Part shown: piece after piece, positions 9,220-18,157 of the stretch
Layout: each line of letters begins with the position of its first letter
Numbering within the stretch: the stretch's first letter is position 1
From: Roseococcus thiosulfatophilus
Lineage (GTDB): Bacteria > Pseudomonadota > Alphaproteobacteria > Acetobacterales > Acetobacteraceae
Direction: 5' to 3'
Assembly (NCBI RefSeq): GCF_017311575.1
Contig: NZ_JAFFQY010000044.1
Span: 1 to 64,000 of the forward strand
Length of the DNA: 64,000 nucleotides
Notes under the pieces: generated by a model
Told to the model about the DNA's origin: nothing
What the model saw: the letters and a program-made list of their open reading frames with translations, nothing else
The model's database searches: none
Made by a program: the position numbers and the translations under genes

Positions 9220-11814
9220 TCAATACAGCCCGCCCAGCCCGCTGTCCACGCGCTCCGCCGCACCCGCGCCGATGCCCGAGACCTCGGTGGGGTCGCGCGC
9301 GGCATTCTCGGTGCCGGGGCGGAAGGCCTCCAGGATGGTCTGGCCCGTGTCGTGCTGCAGCCGCACCAGCGCCACACCCGGCGGCGCGCGGAAGGGCACG
9401 GGCGGGCTGTCGCCCAGGGCCGCGGCCAGCACATCGCGGAAGATGGGGGCCGCGAGGCGCCCGCCGCCCACGTCATTGCCCGGCTCACCCGCGCGCCGCA
9501 GCGTGCGCGGCTCGTCATGGCCCACCCAGACCGCGATCACGATGTCGGGCGTGTAGCCCACGAACCAGGCGTCCTGGAAATCATTGGTGGTCCCGGTCTT
9601 GCCGGCGATGGGCCGGTTCAGCCCCGTCGCCGCCCGGCCGCCCGTGCCGCGTTGCACGGCACCCTGCAGGATGGAGGTGATCTGGTAGGCCGCGATGGGG
9701 TCCACGATGGCGCGGCGGTTGTCGGAAAGCTGCGGCGGGCCGGATTCGGGCCCCGCCTCGCAGCCCACGCATTCGCGCGCCTGGGTGCGCCACAGCACGC
9801 GGCCGCGCGCATCCTGCACGCTGTCGATGAAGCTCGGCTCCACGCGGCGGCCACCATTGACGAAGCTGGCATAGGCGGCGGCCTGGCGCAGCACGGTCGT
9901 CTCGCCCGCGCCCAGGCTCATGGCCAGGAAGTGCGGCATGTTCTCGATCACGCCGAAGCGGCTGGCCACCTCCGCCACGCGGTCAATGCCCACCTCCTGC
10001 GCCACCCGCACGGTGGCGAGGTTGCGGCTGAGCTCCAGCGCGCGGCGCATGGACATGTAGCCCATGACGCGGCCATCGGCGTTGCCGGGCCGCCAGACGC
10101 CGGCACCCGTCGGCACCTCGATCTCGGCGTCGAGATAGCGCTGGTTGGGCGGGATGCCCGCCTCCAGCGCCGGCAGGAAGACGAAGGGCTTGAAGGAGGA
10201 GCCGGGCTGGCGCATCGCCTGGGTGGCGCGGTTGAACCAGGAGCGTTCGAAGGACCATCCACCCGCCATGGCCAGCACGCGGCCGGTGTTGGGGTCGAGC
10301 GCCACGACGGCGCCCTCCACCTCCGGCGCCTGGCGCAGGCCAAGGCGCTCGGGGCGGGCGGGGGTGCGGCCCTGGGCGGGGCGCGCCTCCTCCAGCTCCA
10401 CCATCACCACGTCGCCGGGGTTCAGCACGTCGGACATGCGGCGCGGCGCGGGGCCGAGGCGCGGCGGCTGCCCGCCCGTGGCCGCGATGACCGGCCGCGC
10501 CCAGGAGAGTTCATCGAGGAACAGCCGGCCCGTGCGGGGTTCGGCCGGGGCGCGCGGCTGGGCGCGCTCGAACCAGCCCAGCCGCGCCTCGCGCTCGGCC
10601 ACCTCCAGCACCACGGCGTGGCGCCAGGAACGCTCCATGCCGGGCGGGCGGGGGGTCGCTTCCAGCGCCGGCAGCCATTCGGTCGGGCCATGGGCGATGT
10701 TGGTCACCGGCCCGCGCCAGCCGCCGCGACGGCGGTCATAATCCAGCAGGTGCGTCCGCAGCGCGGTTTCCGTCGCGGCCTGCAATTCGGGGTCGAGGCT
10801 GGTCCGCACCACGAGGCCGCCGCCCTGGGTGCGGTCGGCGCCGAAGCGGCTCAGCAGCTCGCGCCGCACCTCCTCGGTGAAGTGCTGGCCCACGGGCACC
10901 ACCTCCGGCCGCCGCGTGGGGCGGACCTGGATGGGCTCGGCGCGGGCGGCGTCGTGCTGTTCCTGCGTGATGGCGCCATCGGCCAGCATGCGGCCCAGCA
11001 CCCAGTCGCGGCGGATGCGCGCCTGCTCGGGGAAGCGCAGCGGGTTGTAGTTGTTGGGCGCCTTGGGCAGGGCGGCCAGGAAGGCCATCTCGCTCAGCGT
11101 CAGCTCGTCCAGCGCCTTGTCGAAATAGGCCTGGGCGGCGGCGGCCACGCCATAGGCCTGGGCCCCCAGGAAGATCTCGTTGAGGTAGATTTCCAGGATG
11201 CGCGCCTTGGGCAGCGCGTTCTCCAGCCGGATGGCCAGCAGCGCCTCGCGCACCTTGCGCAGGATGGTGCGGTCCGCCCCCACCAGCATGTTCTTCGCGA
11301 CCTGCTGCGTGATGGTGGAGGCGCCCAGCATGCGCCGCCCGCCCAGGTAGTTCTCCACATTCGTGACGACGGCGCGCGCCACCGCCGTGGGGTCCACGCC
11401 GAAATGCGTCTCGAAATTCTGGTCCTCGGCCGAGATGAAGGCCTGCTGGAGCTGGCGGGGAATCGCCTCGATGGGCACGAAGACCCGCCGCTCGGCCGCC
11501 AGCTCCGCCATCAGCCGGCTGTCGGAGGCGTAGATGCGGCTCATCTGCGGGGGGGAGTAGTCAGCCAGCCAGCGGTAGTCCGGCAGGTCCGCCTCGATCT
11601 GGCGATACACCCCATACGCCGCGACCCCGCCCGCCAGCGTCCCGGCGACGGCCACGACGAAGAGCGTCCGCAGCACGCCGCCGAACAGCTGGAAGCGGCG
11701 CCGCGGCTTGGCCTTGGGCGTGGCCTTGGCCGCGGCCCTGGGCGCGCGCGCGCGGCCGGCGGCCGGCCTGGACTCCACCGTGAGCCGGGGCGGGGGCGTA
11801 ACGTTATCGGTCAT
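9220..11814 (-). CDS. mrcA: Penicillin-binding protein 1A (bifunctional glycosyltransferase/transpeptidase)
   Basis: This 864-residue class A PBP polymerizes glycan strands from lipid II and crosslinks them in the periplasm. A basic, Ala/Pro-rich cytoplasmic tail (1-45) is followed by one membrane helix (about 48-70). The GT51 domain has the catalytic EDQNFETHFG at 130-139. The transpeptidase has the active-site SSFK (Ser539, Lys542), SRN (596-598) and KTGT (739-742). The segment of about 150 residues before the SxxK is consistent with the extra OB-type domain common in PBP1A. It diverges from an ABC transporter gene. Confidence 0.93.
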   Translation of the reverse strand: MTDNVTPPPRLTVESRPAAGRARAPRAAAKATPKAKPRRRFQLFGGVLRTLFVVAVAGTLAGGVAAYGVYRQIEADLPDYRWLADYSPPQMSRIYASDSRLMAELAAERRVFVPIEAIPRQLQQAFISAEDQNFETHFGVDPTAVARAVVTNVENYLGGRRMLGASTITQQVAKNMLVGADRTILRKVREALLAIRLENALPKARILEIYLNEIFLGAQAYGVAAAAQAYFDKALDELTLSEMAFLAALPKAPNNYNPLRFPEQARIRRDWVLGRMLADGAITQEQHDAARAEPIQVRPTRRPEVVPVGQHFTEEVRRELLSRFGADRTQGGGLVVRTSLDPELQAATETALRTHLLDYDRRRGGWRGPVTNIAHGPTEWLPALEATPRPPGMERSWRHAVVLEVAEREARLGWFERAQPRAPAEPRTGRLFLDELSWARPVIAATGGQPPRLGPAPRRMSDVLNPGDVVMVELEEARPAQGRTPARPERLGLRQAPEVEGAVVALDPNTGRVLAMAGGWSFERSWFNRATQAMRQPGSSFKPFVFLPALEAGIPPNQRYLDAEIEVPTGAGVWRPGNADGRVMGYMSMRRALELSRNLATVRVAQEVGIDRVAEVASRFGVIENMPHFLAMSLGAGETTVLRQAAAYASFVNGGRRVEPSFIDSVQDARGRVLWRTQARECVGCEAGPESGPPQLSDNRRAIVDPIAAYQITSILQGAVQRGTGGRAATGLNRPIAGKTGTTNDFQDAWFVGYTPDIVIAVWVGHDEPRTLRRAGEPGNDVGGGRLAAPIFRDVLAAALGDSPPVPFRAPPGVALVRLQHDTGQTILEAFRPGTENAARDPTEVSGIGAGAAERVDSGLGGLY

Positions 11815-11821
11815 GACACCC

Positions 11822-11850
11822 TATATAGCATGGACAGGCCCCGGTTGCAG
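11822..11850 (-). promoter_or_regulatory. Possible mrcA promoter
   Basis: In the 136-nt divergent gap, TATATA (11827-11822, minus strand) lies 17 nt downstream of a weak -35-like CTGCAA (11850-11845). Transcription would begin only a few bases from the mrcA ATG at 11814, giving an almost leaderless mRNA. The -35 matches poorly, so support is weak. Confidence 0.3.
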
Positions 11851-11950
11851 CGCCGGGCGGCATGAGGCGGAAATATGGCGAAACGAGTCTGGCCAGCCCC
11901 GCGCCGATGCTGCTAAGCCCTCGGGCTTGGACCTGAGTGGGGACGAGGAA

Positions 11951-13537
11951 ATGGCAATCAACACGCGCGGCCGCAAGCTGGCCGCCGGCGCCGTTATGGG
12001 CGCCGCGATGGCGCTGGCGGCCCATGGGGCGCAGGCGCAGAACCTGAACATGGCGGTGGGGGCCCCGGTCACCTCGCTCGACCCGCATTACCACCAGCTC
12101 TCCCCCAACAACGCCGCCGCCGGCATGATCTTCGACCGGTTGATCAACACCGATGGCGACGCGCGGATGCAACCCGGCCTCGCGGAAAGCTGGCGCGCGA
12201 TCGAGCCCAATGTGTGGGAATTCCGCCTGCGCCGCGGCGTCACCTTCCACAACGGCAACCCCTTCACCGCGGAAGACGTGGCCTTCACCTTCCAGCGCGT
12301 GCCCAACGTGCCGAACAGCCCCTCCTCCTTCGCGGCCTTCGTGCGGCCGATCACGAATGTGGAGATCGTGGACAGCCACACGCTGCGCATCACCACGCAG
12401 AACCCCTCGCCCCTGCTGCCGCAGGACATGACGAACATCTTCATCCTGGACCGCGAGACGCACGAGAACGCGACCACGGAGCAGTTCAACAGCGGCCAGG
12501 CCGCGATCGGCACCGGGCCCTTCCGCGTGGTCAGCCACACCATGGGCGACCGCATCGAATTCGCCCGCAATGACAGCTATTTCGGCACCCGCCCGGCCTG
12601 GGCCACGGTGAACTACCGCATGATCACGAATGGCGGCGCGCGTACGGCGGCGCTGCTCTCGGGCGATGTGGACTTCATTGACCAGGTGCCCACGCCCGAC
12701 CTCGCGCGCGTCCGCGCCGACCGTCGCCTCGCCGTCAGCGAGAAGGTGGGCCTGCGGCTGATCTTCCTCGGCCTCGACCACCTGCGCGAGGACGCCTCGC
12801 CCTTCATCACCGACAACAACGGCCAGCCCATCGCGCGCAACCCGCTGCGCGACCTGCGGGTGCGCCAGGCGCTCTCCATTGCCATTGACCGCCCGGCCAT
12901 CGCGAACCGCGTGATGGAAGGCTCCGCCACGCCGTCGGCGCAGTTCCTGCCGCCGGGCGTCTTCTCGCACATCCCGAACTACGCCCCGCCGGCGCCGGAT
13001 GCCGCGCGCGCCCGCGCCCTGCTGGCCGAGGCGGGTTTCCCGGAGGGCTTCCGCATCACCCTGCACGGCCCGAACAACCGCTACCCCAATGACGGCCGCA
13101 TCGTGCAGGCGGTGGGCCAGATGTGGACGCGCATCGGCGTGCGTACCACGGTCGAGGCGCAGCCCTGGACCACCTTCGTGGGCCGCGCCGGGCGCCAGGA
13201 ATTCTCGGCCTTCCTGATCGGCTGGGGCTCCAACCCCGAGGGTTCGCACCCCGTCCGCAACATCCTGGCCACCGCCAACCGTGACCGCGGCTGGGGCGCC
13301 TCCAACCGCGGCCGCTACAGCAACCCCGAGGTGGACCGCCGCCTGGAGGCCGCGCTGGTCGAGATCGACGACGCGCGCCGCGAGGCCATCCTGCAGGAAG
13401 CCCAGCGCATCGCGCTTGATGACGTGGGCATCATCCCGCTGCACATCCAGACCAACATCTGGGCCATGCGGAACACGCTGCAGCACGAGGCCCGCGCCGA
13501 TGAGCTGACGCGCGCCCAGGACGTCCGGCCCCGCTAA
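11951..13537 (+). CDS. ABC transporter substrate-binding protein, family 5 (peptide/opine/nickel type)
   Basis: The 528-residue periplasmic solute-binding protein has a signal peptide (MAINTRGRKLAAG... to AQA, cleavage near residue 30). Family 5 features follow: the N-terminal TSLDPH, the WEFRLRRGVTFHNGNPFTAEDV block near residues 90-110, the RVRQALSIAIDR segment and a C-terminal domain. GAGGAA immediately before the ATG is the ribosome binding site. The stop overlaps the first permease (TAATG), so it is the first gene of a five-gene importer operon. Peptides are the likely ligands given the complete Dpp/Opp-like set, but other solutes are possible. Confidence 0.88.
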   Translation: MAINTRGRKLAAGAVMGAAMALAAHGAQAQNLNMAVGAPVTSLDPHYHQLSPNNAAAGMIFDRLINTDGDARMQPGLAESWRAIEPNVWEFRLRRGVTFHNGNPFTAEDVAFTFQRVPNVPNSPSSFAAFVRPITNVEIVDSHTLRITTQNPSPLLPQDMTNIFILDRETHENATTEQFNSGQAAIGTGPFRVVSHTMGDRIEFARNDSYFGTRPAWATVNYRMITNGGARTAALLSGDVDFIDQVPTPDLARVRADRRLAVSEKVGLRLIFLGLDHLREDASPFITDNNGQPIARNPLRDLRVRQALSIAIDRPAIANRVMEGSATPSAQFLPPGVFSHIPNYAPPAPDAARARALLAEAGFPEGFRITLHGPNNRYPNDGRIVQAVGQMWTRIGVRTTVEAQPWTTFVGRAGRQEFSAFLIGWGSNPEGSHPVRNILATANRDRGWGASNRGRYSNPEVDRRLEAALVEIDDARREAILQEAQRIALDDVGIIPLHIQTNIWAMRNTLQHEARADELTRAQDVRPR

Positions 13538-14511
13538 TGACCGTCTACCTGCTGCGGCGGATTCTCCAGTCGCTCATGGTCCTTCTGGCCATGAGCGTCA
13601 TCGTCTTCGTGGGCGTCTATGCCATCGGCGACCCGGTCGAGATCCTGATCTCGCCGGACGCCGACCAGATGGAGCGTGAGCGCGCCATCGCCGCCCTCGG
13701 GCTCGACCTGCCGCTGTGGCAGCAATACCTGGTCTTCCTGCAGAACGCGCTGCGGGGGGATCTGGGGCGCAGCTTCGTGTTCAACGAGCCTGCCTTGCAG
13801 CTCATCCTCAACCGCATGCCGGCGACGCTGGAGCTGGCCTTCGGCGCCATGTTCCTCTCGGTGCTGATCGGCCTGCCGCTGGGTCTCTACGCTGGCCTGA
13901 AGCCCGAGAGCATCGGTTCGCGCGTCATCATGGCGGGCAGCATCCTGGGCTTCTCGCTGCCCACCTTCTGGGTGGGGCTGATGCTCATCATGGTCTTCGC
14001 CGTGCAACTGGGCTGGCTGCCCAGCTCGGGCCGGGGCGAGACGGTGCAAATCCTCGGCCTGCACTGGTCCTTCCTGACGGCCAATGGCTGGTCGCATCTG
14101 GCCATGCCGGCCTTCAACCTCGCCTTGTTCAAGATCAGCCTCGTCATCCGCCTCACGCGCTCGGGCGTGCGGGAGGCGATGCTGATGGATTATGTGAAGT
14201 TCGCCCGCGCCAAGGGCCTCTCGCCCGCGCGCGTCACCTTCGTGCATGTGTTCAAGAACATCCTGATCCCGGTCGTCACCGTGGTGGGGCTGGAGCTGGG
14301 CTCCACCATCGCCTTCTCGGTGGTGACGGAGACGGTCTTCGCCTGGCCGGGCATGGGCAAGCTCATCATTGACAGCATCAACGTGCTCGATCGGCCGGTG
14401 ATCGTCGCCTACCTCATGGTCATCGTGCTCATGTTCATCACCATCAACCTGATCGTGGACATCCTCTATTCGGTGCTGGACCCGCGGGTGCGGCTGGAGT
14501 CCAAGGCATGA
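13537..14511 (+). CDS. ABC transporter permease, DppB-like
   Basis: The 324-residue inner-membrane permease has six predicted helices. The N-terminal YLLRRILQSLMVL segment is typical of DppB/OppB subunits, and the cytoplasmic coupling (EAA) loop is near LMDYVKFARAKGLSPARV. It pairs with the DppC-like protein encoded next to form the membrane channel. The start overlaps the binding-protein stop by one base, and the end overlaps the next start by 4 nt (ATGA), so translation is probably coupled. Confidence 0.9.
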   Translation: MTVYLLRRILQSLMVLLAMSVIVFVGVYAIGDPVEILISPDADQMERERAIAALGLDLPLWQQYLVFLQNALRGDLGRSFVFNEPALQLILNRMPATLELAFGAMFLSVLIGLPLGLYAGLKPESIGSRVIMAGSILGFSLPTFWVGLMLIMVFAVQLGWLPSSGRGETVQILGLHWSFLTANGWSHLAMPAFNLALFKISLVIRLTRSGVREAMLMDYVKFARAKGLSPARVTFVHVFKNILIPVVTVVGLELGSTIAFSVVTETVFAWPGMGKLIIDSINVLDRPVIVAYLMVIVLMFITINLIVDILYSVLDPRVRLESKA

Positions 14512-15419
14512 GCGACACCACGGCCCCCGCCCCGGTGGAGGCGAAGGAGGAAACCCCCTTCCGCCGCTTCGTCTCCGAATTCGCGGCCAACAAGGTGGCC
14601 GTCGGCGGGCTGCTGGTCTTCGTGACCATCGCCCTGCTGGCCATCTTCGCGCCCTGGATCGCGCCGCAGAACCCCTATGACCTGGCGCAGCTCGACATCA
14701 TGGACGGGCGTCTGCCGCCCGGCGAGGTCGGCGGCACGGGCATCACCCACTGGCTCGGCACCGATGACCAGGGGCGCGACATGCTCTCGGGCATCATCTA
14801 CGGGCTGCGCATCTCGCTGATCGTGGGCATCGGCTCGGCCATCATCGCCTGCCTGGTCGGCGCCTCGCTCGGGCTGCTGGCGGCCTATGCAGGCGGGCGG
14901 ACCGACAGCTTCATCATGCGTCTGGTGGACCTGCAGCTCAGCTTCCCCACCATCCTGGCCGCGCTGATGATCCTGGCCTTCCTGGGCAAGGGCGTGCTGA
15001 ACGTCGTCATCGCGCTGGTCATCGTGGAGTGGGCCTATTACGCGCGGACGGTGCGCGGCTCGGCCCTCGTCGAGCGCCGGCGGGAGTACATCGAGGCCGC
15101 GCAATGCCTGGTGCTGCCCACGCGGCGCATCCTGTTCCGGCATCTGTTCCCGAACTGCCTGCCGCCGCTGATCGTCATCGGCACCATCCAGATCGCGCGC
15201 GCCATCGCGCTGGAGGCGACGCTCTCCTTCCTCGGCCTCGGCGTGCCCATCACCGAGCCCTCGCTCGGCCTGCTCATCGCCAATGGGTTCGAATACATGT
15301 TGAGCGGCAATTACTGGATCAGCTTCTACCCGGGCATCGCGCTGCTGATCACGATCGTCTCGATCAACCTGATGGGCGATCACCTGCGGGATGTCTTGAA
15401 TCCAAGGCTCAAGAAATGA
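14508..15419 (+). CDS. ABC transporter permease, DppC-like
   Basis: The 303-residue permease has a cytoplasmic N-terminal tail (about 1-30), the characteristic HWLGTDDQGRDMLSG periplasmic segment of OppC/DppC proteins, five or six helices and an EAA loop around EYIEAAQCLVLPTRRI. It is the partner of the preceding permease. A perfect 15-bp inverted repeat covers its last codons and stop, and a 169-nt gap separates it from the ATPase genes. Confidence 0.9.
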   Translation: MSDTTAPAPVEAKEETPFRRFVSEFAANKVAVGGLLVFVTIALLAIFAPWIAPQNPYDLAQLDIMDGRLPPGEVGGTGITHWLGTDDQGRDMLSGIIYGLRISLIVGIGSAIIACLVGASLGLLAAYAGGRTDSFIMRLVDLQLSFPTILAALMILAFLGKGVLNVVIALVIVEWAYYARTVRGSALVERRREYIEAAQCLVLPTRRILFRHLFPNCLPPLIVIGTIQIARAIALEATLSFLGLGVPITEPSLGLLIANGFEYMLSGNYWISFYPGIALLITIVSINLMGDHLRDVLNPRLKK

Positions 15420-15431
15420 GCCTTGGATTCA
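15397..15431 (+). promoter_or_regulatory. Perfect 15-bp stem-loop at the permease stop codon
   Basis: TGAATCCAAGGCTCA (15397-15411), loop AGAAA, and its exact complement (15417-15431) form a strong hairpin spanning the TGA stop. No U-tract follows, so an intrinsic terminator is unlikely. mRNA processing, stability control between permease and ATPase cistrons, or a scar of an inserted repeat are the options. Confidence 0.7.
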
Positions 15432-15588
15432 TTCCGCCCTCAAACGCGTCAAGCCGGAGGCGTGCTTCCAGCACGACGCGCCGCCTCCGGCGGCTTGGCT
15501 TCGCCGCGCCACGGGCGTGCCAGTTGGCAACCCGGTTGGGCGGCGCCGGCCGCGGTGCGGCCGGATTCTCGATGCAAGTGCAGGGCTC
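15420..15588. repeat. 169-nt palindrome-rich gap inside the ABC operon
   Basis: This gap interrupts an otherwise overlapping operon. It contains a second inverted repeat, GCCGGAGGCG (15453-15462) with its complement at 15482-15491, and a small nested CGTGC/GCACG stem. An Arg-rich 58-codon frame runs from ATG 15416 to a TGA (15590-15592) that overlaps the next gene's start; I see no family for it. The composition resembles a REP-type insertion rather than a conserved gene. Confidence 0.5.
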
Positions 15589-16566
15589 ATGAGCACCACT
15601 CTCGAAGTGCGGAACCTCCGCACGCATTTCTTCACGCGCGCGGGCGTGGTGAAGGCCGTGGACGGCGTCAGCTTCACCGTGGGCCGTGGCCAGGTGCTGG
15701 GGCTGGTCGGTGAGTCCGGCTCGGGCAAGACGGTGACGGGCTTCTCCATCATCGGCCTGGTGGACCCGCCGGGGCGCGTGGTGGAGGGCGAGATCCTCTT
15801 CCACGGTCGCAACCTCGCCACCGCCAATGAGGAAGAACTGCGCCACCTGCGCGGCAACCGCATCGCGATGATCTTCCAGGACCCGATGATGACGCTGAAC
15901 CCGGTGCTTCGGGTGGACACGCAGATGATCGAGACGGTCCTGGCGCATGAGAAGGTCAGCCGCGAGGAGGCCCGCCAGCGCTCGCGCGACGCGCTGGGCA
16001 TGGTGGGCATCCCCTCGCCGGACGAGCGCCTGAAATCCTATCCGCACCAGTTCTCGGGCGGCATGCGCCAGCGCGTCGCCATCGCCATCGCGCTGCTGCA
16101 CCGGCCCGAACTCATCATCGCGGACGAACCCACCACGGCGCTGGACGTCACCATCCAGGGCCAGATCCTGGCCGAGGTGCAGAAGCTCGCCGCCACCACC
16201 GGCACGAGCCTCATCTGGATCACGCATGATCTCTCGGTGGTCGCCGGCCTCGCGGACGAAATCGCCGTCATGTATGCCGGCCGCATCGTGGAAGGTGGCG
16301 AGGTGGGCGCGGTGCTGGACGCGCCCATGCACCCCTACACGGTGGGCCTCATCGGCTCCGTCCCCAGCCGAAACCGGCGGGGTGAGCCATTGCGGCAGAT
16401 TCCCGGCATGACGCCCTCACTGCTGAAGCTGCCCGCGGGCTGCGCCTTCCGCAGCCGCTGTCCCCGTGCGGACGAGGCCTGCCTGGTGGAGCCTGACCTG
16501 TTGGAACTGCGCCCGGGCCGCCGCGCCCGCTGTTTCCACCCGCATCTGGAAGGGGTGGGGGCATGA
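15589..16566 (+). CDS. ABC transporter ATP-binding protein, DppD/OppD-like
   Basis: The 325-residue cytoplasmic ATPase has Walker A GESGSGKT (41-48), signature FSGGMRQRV, Walker [13 protein letters not shown] and the switch His in ITHDLSVV. The C-terminal oligopeptide-transporter extension has Cys residues in GCAFRSRCP and ARCFHPH. The start [10 protein letters not shown] was chosen because it places the ABC core correctly; an upstream extension would read through the repeat region. It overlaps the next ATPase gene by 4 nt. Confidence 0.92.
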   Translation: MSTTLEVRNLRTHFFTRAGVVKAVDGVSFTVGRGQVLGLVGESGSGKTVTGFSIIGLVDPPGRVVEGEILFHGRNLATANEEELRHLRGNRIAMIFQDPMMTLNPVLRVDTQMIETVLAHEKVSREEARQRSRDALGMVGIPSPDERLKSYPHQFSGGMRQRVAIAIALLHRPELIIADEPTTALDVTIQGQILAEVQKLAATTGTSLIWITHDLSVVAGLADEIAVMYAGRIVEGGEVGAVLDAPMHPYTVGLIGSVPSRNRRGEPLRQIPGMTPSLLKLPAGCAFRSRCPRADEACLVEPDLLELRPGRRARCFHPHLEGVGA

Positions 16567-17567
16567 GCGCCACGACCGAAACCCCGCTGCTGGAGCTGCG
16601 CGGCATCTCGCGCCGCTTCGAGAAGAAGCTCGACTTCGCCGGCAAGATCGCCCGCTTCCTCGGCGCGCCCCTGCGCGAGGAGGTGGTGCACGCCGTGGAC
16701 GACGTGACCCTCGGCATCCGCAAGGGCGAGGTGGTGGGGCTGGTGGGCGAGAGCGGCTGCGGCAAGTCCACGCTGGGCCGCGTCGCCGCCGGCATCATGC
16801 CGCCCTCGAATGGCCAGGTGCTCTGGCGCGGCAAGGACGTGACGAAGCTGGACGGCCCCGCCTCGCGTGAGGCCCGGCTGCGCGCGCAGATGATCTTCCA
16901 GGACCCCTATGCCTCGCTGAACCCGCGCATGCGGGTGGAGGACATCGTGGGCGAGGCGCCGCTGGTGCACGGCATGACCACCCGCGCCGGCTTCGGCCCC
17001 TATGTCGAGGAGCAGATACGCCGCGCGGGGCTCGACCCCGCCTTCAAGCGCCGCTACCCGCACCAGTTCTCGGGCGGGCAGCGCCAGCGCATCGGCATCG
17101 CGCGCGCGCTCGCCGTGAAGCCGGAGTTCATCGTCTGCGACGAGGCGGTGGCGGCGCTGGACGTCTCCATCCAGGCGCAGATCCTGAACCTGTTCATGAA
17201 GCTGCGGCAGGAGCTGGATCTCACCTACCTCTTCATCAGCCATGACCTCAGCGTGGTGGAGCATCTCAGCGACCGCGTGGTGATCATGTATCTGGGCCGG
17301 GTGGTGGAGCAGGCGCCGGCCGAGGAAATCTTCGCCCGCGCCAACCACCCCTACACCGTCTCGCTGCTGGCCTCGGTGCCGCGGATCGAGGCGCGCAAGC
17401 GGGCCTTTACCACGGTGAAGGGCGAAATCCCTTCGCCGCTGAACCCGCCCACGGGCTGCCACTTCCACCCCCGCTGCCCGCACGCCATGCCGCGCTGCAG
17501 CCAGGAGGTGCCGAAGCTGCGCGAGATCGCCCCCGGCCATCTCTCGGCCTGCCATCTGAACGGGTGA
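16563..17567 (+). CDS. ABC transporter ATP-binding protein, DppF/OppF-like
   Basis: The 334-residue ATPase has Walker A GESGCGKST (62-70), signature FSGGQRQRIGIARAL, Walker B FIVCDEAVAALD and ISHDLSVV. The C-terminal OppF-type extension GCHFHPRCPHAMPRC carries four clustered Cys/His pairs. It forms the heterodimeric engine with the preceding DppD-like protein. The stop TGA overlaps the GTG start of the downstream peptidase-like gene. Confidence 0.92.
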   Translation: MSATTETPLLELRGISRRFEKKLDFAGKIARFLGAPLREEVVHAVDDVTLGIRKGEVVGLVGESGCGKSTLGRVAAGIMPPSNGQVLWRGKDVTKLDGPASREARLRAQMIFQDPYASLNPRMRVEDIVGEAPLVHGMTTRAGFGPYVEEQIRRAGLDPAFKRRYPHQFSGGQRQRIGIARALAVKPEFIVCDEAVAALDVSIQAQILNLFMKLRQELDLTYLFISHDLSVVEHLSDRVVIMYLGRVVEQAPAEEIFARANHPYTVSLLASVPRIEARKRAFTTVKGEIPSPLNPPTGCHFHPRCPHAMPRCSQEVPKLREIAPGHLSACHLNG

Positions 17568-18148
17568 TCCCGCCCTATTTCGCCCAATGGGAATCAGCCG
17601 CGCTGGTTCCCGAATTCCTCGCGGGGCGGGATGCGGCGACGGACCCGCTCTGGCGCGATTCGGGCGCGGAAAGCCCGGCGGAGTATGCCCGCTGGGCGCA
17701 CCACCTCTGCGGCATGGCCTGCCTGCGCATGGCCATGGCCGCGCGGGGCGAGGCGCATTCCATCCATGACCTGCGCCGCGCCGTGCAGGCGCTCGGCGGC
17801 TATGTCGAGGAACCGGATGGGGAAATCCGCGGCCTGATCTATGCCGGCGCCGTCGCCTGGCTGCACGGGCGCGGCGTGAAGGCGCGCATCGTGCTGGATG
17901 AACCCATGCCGGTGCTGGCGCCGGGCCAGCTCTACATCGCCTCCGTCCACGCCACGATCCGCACGCCCGAGGTCACCCCACCCCGGCGCGGCGGCCACCT
18001 CGTGCTGGTCTTTGGCGCGGACGGGCAGGGGCGGCTGCGCTTCCACAACCCCTCCGGCCATGACGACGCGACGCGCCGCGACGCCCGGCTTCGCGCCGAG
18101 GATTTCCAACGCTACCATGCGGAACGCGGCATCCTGATCGGGCCGTAG
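17564..18148 (+). CDS. C39-like cysteine peptidase family protein
   Basis: The 194-residue protein has a likely papain-like triad: Cys49 in HHLCGMACLRMA, His145 in GGHLVLVFG and Asn162 in FHNPSG. These follow the C39_2 pattern of Cys, then His, then Asn/Asp about 17 residues later. No signal peptide or membrane segment is visible, so it is probably cytoplasmic. It starts at GTG, overlapping the stop of the ATPase (GTGA), so it appears to be the sixth cistron of the peptide-uptake operon. Handling of imported peptides is inference. Bacteriocin-exporter fusions carry C39 domains too, but no transporter is fused here. Confidence 0.65.
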   Translation: MIPPYFAQWESAALVPEFLAGRDAATDPLWRDSGAESPAEYARWAHHLCGMACLRMAMAARGEAHSIHDLRRAVQALGGYVEEPDGEIRGLIYAGAVAWLHGRGVKARIVLDEPMPVLAPGQLYIASVHATIRTPEVTPPRRGGHLVLVFGADGQGRLRFHNPSGHDDATRRDARLRAEDFQRYHAERGILIGP

Positions 18149-18157
18149 AAAGGCCCC

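Noticed and set aside
11915-11928. AAGCCC-TC-GGGCTT palindrome upstream of the ABC binding protein
   Set aside because: The 2-nt centre is too short for an RNA loop and the arms are short; support as an operator is too weak.
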